64,000 nt of DNA from Cyclaneusma minus (lineage: Eukaryota > Ascomycota > Leotiomycetes > Marthamycetales > Marthamycetaceae): NCBI GenBank assembly GCA_037179335.1, contig JAKZHN010000007.1, forward strand, positions 124,001 through 188,000, given 5' to 3'. The notes beneath the pieces were generated by a model. It saw nothing but the letters and a program-made list of their open reading frames with translations. It was not told where the DNA came from and did not search any database. Both the position numbers and the translations under genes were made by a program. Of this stretch, positions 57,924 through 64,000 are shown in pieces (the stretch's first letter is position 1; every line of letters starts with the position of its first letter).

Positions 57924-58480
57924 TCAGTCAATGTCTGTAGAGCCTTTGAATAACATCTTGCTCATCGTCTGGACAGCCTGACCTTGATCCAACTGTGAAA
58001 GCGGAATCGGCTCCCCTATCACTTCTGCCACTGTTTTCATAACCTCGGTATAGGTCGACTCCCTCACACTGACAAGTCCATAGCTAGCTCCAAAATGAGC
58101 TTCTCGTTCTTTCAAGACTTTCGCAGCCGCCAAAGCCAAGTCCTCAAGTGCAAGAAAAGAAAATTTGATTTCAGGATTCCATAGTACCTCGTGAGACAGC
58201 TTCTGTCCTCTGTGCTTGGACTCGAGGAACTTGTCGATCGGGATGGTCAGAAAATGCGCTGCCAAGTTGAAGTTGGGCATGAAGTCGAACATGAAGCCCT
58301 TTTAAATGCAGTTTTTCCCAGCCCAACAGGTAGTAAGGTAGTAAGGTAAGTAGGGTGGCAGAGCCAAGACAATCTTACCACCCATTGAAATCGATAATTC
58401 GAGTAACTTGCGTATCTGAGGATGCTCAAGAACTTTTCTCTCACTCCACAATACCTGGTCCATCCTGGGTCCACGCTCGG
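57924..58480 (-). pseudogene. Remnant of an NmrA-like NAD(P)-binding protein
   Basis: The C-terminal part reads as one frame (57924-58292): FLTIPIDKFLESK...FSFLALEDLALAAAKVL, then SYGLVSVRESTYTEVMKTVAEVIGEPI, which matches the back half of NmrA/HSCARG-type Rossmann proteins. The N-terminal nucleotide-binding half (GxxGxxG) is missing. A short upstream frame (from about 58468) ends in a stop, and a small insertion of ttactacc-type repeats (58325-58352) sits at the break. I could not join the two parts by GT-AG splicing in frame. This looks like a decayed, 5'-truncated copy. A functional short gene is less likely. Confidence 0.55.
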
Positions 58481-58499
58481 TGAATTTGGTAAGAGTTCA

Positions 58500-59783
58500 A
58501 TCCAGGTGGAATTGACTTTACCTCTAGGGGAGGCAGTAAGCGAAAGGTGAAAGGCTATTTGTAAGCCACTTCAAGTGCTCTTTTCGCCCTGAAGATGGCA
58601 CTTCTTGCGCCCCTCGATGTGCAACAAAAGATACGTTGATGAATTGGGCAGGCGAGGTCCTGGGGAGGAAGGTCCGAGCCGTCGGCATCTTATTCTTGGG
58701 GACATGGAGGCTGGGGCCCCCACCACCTTATCGCAGTCTCCGGTTCTCGGACAATCCAGGCCGAAACGACCGAGCGTTACCGAGCGAATCGGGCCAAGAG
58801 ATTTGACATGTGCTTGACAACCACCAAGCTTTGGCCAAGTCTGGGGAATGCACACCGCCAAGATGTCTGAGAGTGAGGATTGACATGAACAGTCTCCCCA
58901 GACGGAAGGATCTGGCCGAGTGCGGGGAGAGATCTGTTGGTTGGTGGGCCCAAGCACAAGAAAAATTACATGGCGCTCCTCAGCGACACACAACCCTCAG
59001 CTCGACCTGGCGTGGACGGGGAGAACTGCCACAGCTCGGCTTAGCACACCTGAACCGTCCTAGCCAAGGGATACTCGTACCGTGGACCACCCAAAAGCAC
59101 CACCATGGCTGATGCGGGGCTGGGAGGAACATGATACCCAATCCAGAGGCGGGGAAATGGCCGACGGCCTGGATCTTGTCACTTTCTCAAAGCCGTTCTG
59201 CGAGTAGCTGTGCAGCACAGAAGGCCAAGCTAGTGACGGCAGACAAGTGTCTCTGCTACCAATATGCACCTTAAGTCATAAGTACCGAATCTCTTTACTG
59301 TTATCTCTCGTCTTCCCTTGCCACCTCTCTGCCGCATGAACAGTACTGCATCTCTGTGGAGACCGAGTTACGAATCAAGTCCAAAGAGCTGTTTGGGAAG
59401 CAAACGCAGGCTGAAATCTCAGCGGTGAGTAATGCGATTTGCTTCGACTCTTCTTATCCAATACTTGCTCATAACTTGATGTTATCATGGAGAAATGCTC
59501 TGAAGGGAAGTCCCAGTGTGGCACGCGCGGTTGGATTATGCAAAGGATATCCACCTTTCTCCCCACATGGAGATGCCCTCACTTCCTGTTAGCTGCGTCA
59601 GATGTCCCGCTTTGCCTTTGCAAGCAATGACTCACTAGCAAACACTCCCCCCTGCCACTTATACGCCTCTCTTTTAAAAGCCGACGCCCCGTCAAGCTGT
59701 CTCTCGTCCAGCTTTCCAATCGCTTGCAAACTTGAACACGGCTAGAGTGTGTTGCTGATTCCCCCCGAGCAAATCCAGCAACA
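58500..59783. promoter_or_regulatory. Upstream region of the carboxylate transporter, with CreA-type motifs
   Basis: No gene recognised. GC-rich at 58600-59110. It contains several matches to the SYGGRG carbon-catabolite repressor consensus (CTGGGG, GCGGGG, and on the other strand from ctcccc/ccccac). Jen1-type transporters are glucose-repressed in fungi, so CreA control is plausible. The final 80 bp before the ATG are pyrimidine-rich. Confidence 0.4.
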
Positions 59784-61481
59784 ATGGCCTCCCACTACGC
59801 CCCCGAAAAGCCTCTCGGCAGCTCCTCCGATGAACGCCCCCTCCCCTCCCCTTCACAGACACAACCAGAAAACATGAGCATAAGCCGCTACTGCGCAACC
59901 CGTATCTCGACGCTGAAACCCCCCATGAACAAAGCCGCCAACCCCTTCAAGCTCCTCGCCATGCTCACCTACAACCAATGGCTCTTCTTCCTCGTCGGCT
60001 TCTTCGCCTGGTCCTGGGACGCCTTCGATTTCTTCACCGTGTCCCTCACCATCAAAGGCCTCAGCGCCACCTTTGACAAAACCACCGCCGACATAACCTG
60101 GGGCATCACACTAGTCCTCATGCTGCGTTCAGTCGGCAGCATAGCTTTCGGCATCGCTGCAGATCGCTATGGTCGAAAATGGCCTTTTGTTGTCAATAAC
60201 GTGTTGTTTATAATTTTGGAGTTGGGAACGGGCTTTACACAGACTTATAACCAGTTTTTGGCCTGTCGTGCGCTTTTTGGGATTGCGATGGGAGGGTTGT
60301 ATGGCAATGCGGCGGCGACGGCGCTGGAGGATTGTCCGGAGGAGGCGAGAGGGTTGGTTTCGGGGATGTTGCAGCAGGGGTATGCGTTTGGGTATTTGTT
60401 GGCTACTGTTTTCTCGAGAGCGTTGGTTGATACGACGTCTCATGGATGGAGGCCGCTGTATTGGTTTGGTGCGTGTCCGCCTGTGCTGATTATTATCTTT
60501 CGGTTGTGTCTTCCGGAGACGGCTGCTTATCGCGAGAGAGTTGCTGTGAGAGAGTCACGAGGAAATGTTGGGAAAACTTTCATCGAAGAGGGCAAAGTGG
60601 CGCTTAAGAAGCATTGGCTTATTCTCGTCTACCTCGTCTTGCTCATGGCCGGCTTCAACTTCATGGTATGCCTTTCTTTACCCCCTATTCCTAAACCCCC
60701 CCCCCCCCCGCATTCCCCTTTCTCTCAAAAGCAACAAAAGCTCGTGTCACCAAATCAATAAGATCCAAAATACTAATGATAAGCAAAACAGTCACACGGC
60801 TCCCAAGACCTGTACCCCACCATGCTCGAAAACCAATACTCCGCCTCCGCCAACTCCGTAACCGTAACCCAAGTAGTCGCCAACCTCGGCGCCATGTGCG
60901 GCGGCACCATCATCGGCTACTCGTCGCAAATCTTCGGTCGGCGCTTCAGCATAATCTTCATCTGCATCATCGGCGGCGCCCTCTTGTATCCCTACACCTA
61001 CACTTCTTCGTCTGCAGTCAACGCAGCAGCGTTTTTCGAACAATTCTGCGTACAGGGTGCTTGGGGCGTCATCCCGATCCATCTCATGGAACTTTCGCCT
61101 GGATCTTTCCGCACATTCGTTGTAGGCACGTCTTACCAACTTGGGAATCTTGCGAGTTCGGCGAGTAGTACGATTGAGGCAACGCTGGGGGAGAGGTTTC
61201 CACTTCCGGACGCCGCGGATGGGACGAAGCGGTATCAGTATGGCAAAGTGATTTGCATTTTCATGGGCGCGGTGTTTGCGTATACCATCTTGCTCACGTT
61301 TGTCGGACCCGAGTATTTGAAGAGACAGATGGGTGTGCAATACGACGACGATATGGTGGAGGTGGCAGGAAGGGAAACGTTGGAGAATGTGGCGCATAGG
61401 GGGCTGAGGCCGGTGGAGAGGGCGAGCGAGGAGGATCAGGAAAAGGGGGGGATTAAGCGGACGGAGGACGTTTCTGCGTGA
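59784..61481 (+). CDS. Jen1-type monocarboxylate/proton symporter (MFS)
   Basis: Plasma-membrane importer of lactate, pyruvate or related short acids with protons. Two exons: 59784-60665 and 60792-61481, 523 residues. Twelve membrane helices of the SHS (sialate:H+ symporter) type are visible. The first is WLFFLVGFFAWSWDAFDFFTVSL, and the MFS motif between helices 2 and 3 reads ADRYGRKW. The Jen-family signature N-x-x-S-H-x-S-Q-D-x-x-x-T is complete at residues 292-304 (NFMSHGSQDLYPT). The intron falls exactly inside it, after M294. Short hydrophilic N and C termini. The intron holds a run of about ten C. Substrate (lactate versus dicarboxylate) cannot be read from sequence. Confidence 0.93.
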
Positions 61482-62657
61482 TTTGAAGATGAAGATGCCT
61501 GATGATTGTTATGGCGACAGGAGTTTCTAGGGATTTTTATATACCTTTGGGTAGGGGCCGTAGGGCGGCTGGCTATTTTATGACATGACTTGGCGGTTGG
61601 CAAAAGTAGCATGGGATGAATATATTGTCAATATCACGTTATATAAAGACTAGCTATCTAGCAATAAATCTCAAACTTAAATGCCTTCATGAAAATACAG
61701 ACGATGGATGCTGGCAGTGTGACAGTGTGAAGTGTGAAGTGTGAAGCTTGCAGATACTCCACTAACCAACAAAAAGCACACTCTCATACTCTCTGATCCA
61801 ATAATAGAGTCCTCAGAATTTCCGGCCGAACATCTTTCAAATTCAAAGACTTTGAAAAGGAATTGGACCGTCCAATAGGTAGATCCCCCTTCCCGGCTCC
61901 TCTCCGGGACCCCGCATGTTCGACAAAGTCACAAATCTTTTGTCGCACGTCGAGGAGGGTAGGAAAGCGCCTTTTATAGGCAGAAAAGAGCACATTGAAG
62001 TGGCCTCCCAAAAAGCAGGGCTTGGCGAGTGCCGTTGGGAACTTGGAAGCGACTCAACGCCCTAATCTTGAATTTTCTCCTCCCGAACCAAGGTTCAAGA
62101 AATGTCTGATCTTCTTCAACTCGTCCAGCAGCTTGGGTGTGTGGCCAGAAAGTAAGGTAGAGAGATCTAGCCCGTCCTGACTTTCAAAGCCCAGAGGCTG
62201 CGTCAGAGAAGGACGCTGGATCGAAGATTTCTCATTCATGCTCCGGAGAGGGCTCGAAGATTTACAAGTCTTTCATATGCCAGGGCTTCACGTCACACAC
62301 ATATAGCATGGCATTTATTTCATCTCACCGGCATTTCGAATAAGACGTGTTTTTGAGTATCTTTCATTACAAGCCACGGAGCTTGGTTCATTAATATCCA
62401 TCTCTCTATGTACCTTCTTCTAGTTCATTAGAGTATCCCCGGCTGGCCCTTGAGGCAGCATATAATTCCACATATCCACAAGAATTCGAAGGTATCGCTT
62501 GCTCCTTTTATGCGAAGCCGAAATGTCCCAACGCCGAAACGGAAGTGTTTTCCATAGGACCACCATCATTAAATGGTAAAGCAGTAGCTTGCCGGAGAAA
62601 AAGGTCTAAAGGGCGCACAGAAAGTCGTAACGGGAGCTCAAGTGAGAGCGCAACTGC
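61482..62657. other. Convergent spacer, no gene seen
   Basis: 3' flanks of the Jen1-type gene and the GH72 gene. A short microrepeat of gtgtgaagt units lies near 61719-61745. Frames of 60-75 codons on both strands are not convincing. Confidence 0.5.
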
Positions 62658-64000
62658 TTAAGCAAAGACCATGGCGAAGAACAGCACGACGCTCAGTGCG
62701 AAGCCGCTGGCGCCGGCCATCTCCTTTCCAGATGCGCCGCTGCTCTTGGTGGTGGTAGCAGAAGCGGAAGCGGATTCAGTCGCGGTGGAGGTAGTAAGGG
62801 ATTCCTGGCCGGAGCTGGTCAGGGTAGAGGTGGCCGTAGCAGCGGCAATCGGGCTGCTAGTCGAAGCGTAGGAGTAGGTGGTCAATTGGTGGTTGCTGGC
62901 GGTAATGACCGACATTCCGAGCGTGGGCAGCGAAACATCTCCATCCACGAGCCATCCGCCCTCCGTGCTCGCGGGACAAGCTGGAGGTGTAATCTGAGCC
63001 GTGTACTGCGCCGAGGCAACACCAGTAGGTGTCAAGGTAGCCCACTGCTGGCTCAAGTTCGAGAAGTCGGGCTGCACGGGTGTGGGAGTGCCGGCGTACT
63101 CGCTGCCACTGTAGCTAATCACTCCGTAAGAGTTCACCTCCTGGACCCATTCGTAGATGATAGCGCCACTCCACTGGTCATTCATATCAGGGCCCAAAAT
63201 CGCAGATTGATCAGCAAAGGTGCGCTCGCCGCCGACGTTGCATCCGGTCTCGGAGAAGAAGATGGGTACACTGTAGCCTTGCGCTTGCTCGTTGAGATTG
63301 TTGTAGCCGGAGGTGTTGAAGGTGGCTTCGGTTCCGCACCATTCGTATGAGTTGAGGGAGAAAAAGTCGATGGCTTGACTGGAGTCGTCGCCGCAGGCTA
63401 GGTAGTTTTGGAGCATCGGGCGGAGCTCGGCGATGTCTGCTGCTGCGTAGCCAATTGCGAAGTCGCGGTAGTTCTTGAAGTTGCGGTAGGCCTTCATGTC
63501 GGCAGTGGCGGCTTTGAGGTAGGGGGCTGTCAAGGAACCCGTCTGTAATGTGTCAGTACTTTCCAAGATGTCAAGGACTTGAACTTGAGCACGTATGGGC
63601 GTTTTTAAAGGCTTTAAAGCCTTTTTAAAGAACTTACAGCCGATGTAATAGCTTCGTTGCCGACGAAATACCCAGCAGTATTGTCGTAATTGGCAAAAGC
63701 GTCCATGACAAGAGCGAAAGAAGCGAATTGGATTTCGTCCCAGTAGGGGTTTGCCTGCTCGGGTCAGCTTCGGTCAGTGGATGGTGACACGACTACGCGC
63801 AAGGTATTTACCTGGTAGATCGAGGTGTTGTAGGTGTCCATGTCGACGAACAGGTAGATGCCAGCATCCGCAAAAACAGACATGCAGCCATCGTGGTCTT
63901 GGTATGGGTTGACGTGGTAGACTCGAATGGTGTTGACTCCGATGGTCTTCATCAGATCGGCATCCAGAGTGCATTGGTTGGTATCAATAAGAGGGTCGTC
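62658..64000 (-). CDS. GPI-anchored beta-1,3-glucanosyltransferase, GH72 (partial, 5' end outside window)
   Basis: Elongates and remodels cell-wall beta-1,3-glucan at the outer plasma membrane (Gas/Gel/Phr family). Only the 3' part is present. Exons: 64000-63812 (incomplete at its 5' end), 63754-63638 and 63542-62658, stop at 62658. The visible protein (about 396 residues) has the TNTIRVYHVNP strand, then GNEAI (acid/base Glu) and FFSETGCN (nucleophile Glu), both intact. The region after about 300 residues is Ser/Thr-rich and ends in a hydrophobic tail (GFALSVVLFFAMVFA) preceded by small residues, a GPI signal. No cysteine-rich X8/CBM43 module is seen, so it is the shorter Gel1-type form. Intron 63543-63637 holds a perfect 18-nt palindrome. 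Confidence 0.92.
63607..63624. repeat. Perfect 18-nt palindrome in a GH72 intron
   Basis: AAAGGCTTTAAAGCCTTT reads the same on both strands. It lies between 63543 and 63637, 13 nt from the 5' splice site of that intron, and could form a hairpin in the RNA. Confidence 0.8.

Noticed and set aside
1..64000. tRNA genes, rRNA, CRISPR arrays, intact transposons or a biosynthetic gene cluster
   Set aside because: I looked for tRNA T-loop (GGTTCRA) cores in plausible contexts, repeated spacer patterns, transposase or reverse-transcriptase motifs and backbone synthases, and found none. A tRNA scan could still find one I missed.

Overview
This window is ordinary nuclear chromosome from a filamentous ascomycete (Pezizomycotina). 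Genes sit on both strands and carry many short introns of about 50-250 nt, with GTRNGT-type donors, CTAAC-like branch points and YAG acceptors. The protein set is fungal: an Hst3/4-type sirtuin, a VTC2/3-type SPX protein, a Jen1-type carboxylate permease, a GH72 glucanosyltransferase, HMT1-type and Egt2-like proteins. A Leotiomycetes-like host is my guess only. I see no virus, plasmid, CRISPR array, secondary-metabolite cluster, intact transposon, rRNA or tRNA.

Layout, left to right. 1.0-9.6 kb is a dense housekeeping block: cytosolic leucyl-tRNA synthetase (-), a small membrane protein (+), AP-3 sigma (-), frataxin (+), an I78 peptidase inhibitor (+) and Tma20/MCT-1 (+). 9.6-12.8 kb is a long spacer with two short tandem repeats. 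12.8-25.2 kb holds an HMT1-type ABC half-transporter (+), the GET co-chaperone Sgt2 (+), acetolactate synthase Ilv2 (-) and galactokinase (+). 25.4-30.6 kb is the most unusual stretch: a LigD-type 3'-phosphoesterase domain gene with a reading-frame problem, a 19-bp tandem array, and two divergent paralogous small cysteine proteins of unknown function. 30.8-41.3 kb holds a VTC2/3-type SPX/polyphosphate-complex subunit (-) and the 2133-residue NADH-glutamate synthase (-, 10 exons). 41.3-44.7 kb is a second long spacer.

44.7-64 kb holds Apc15/Mnd2-like (+), Bet1 SNARE (-), Chz1 histone chaperone (-), Emc10 (-), an Egt2-like class V aminotransferase (+), the sirtuin (-), an unrecognised 218-residue protein (+), an NmrA-like remnant (-), a Jen1-type transporter (+) and the C-terminal part of a GPI-anchored GH72 enzyme (-), which runs off the window end.

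Functional themes are scattered rather than clustered. Nitrogen and amino-acid metabolism is represented by GLT1, ILV2 and LeuRS, with perfect Gcn4/CPC1 sites near LeuRS and inside two ILV2 introns. Others are ER/Golgi trafficking (SGT2, BET1, EMC10, APS3), chromatin (CHZ1, HST) and vacuolar phosphate or metal handling (VTC, HMT1). I did not find a clearly new multi-gene system. The best leads are the paired cysteine proteins with the nearby 19-bp array, the frame break in the phosphoesterase gene, a GLT1 intron that appears to end in CG rather than AG, a 21-nt microexon carrying an Fe-S ligand, and a possible mitochondrial isoform of the I78 inhibitor.

Exon boundaries were worked out by hand from splice consensus, phase and family similarity. 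No transcript data or database search was available.
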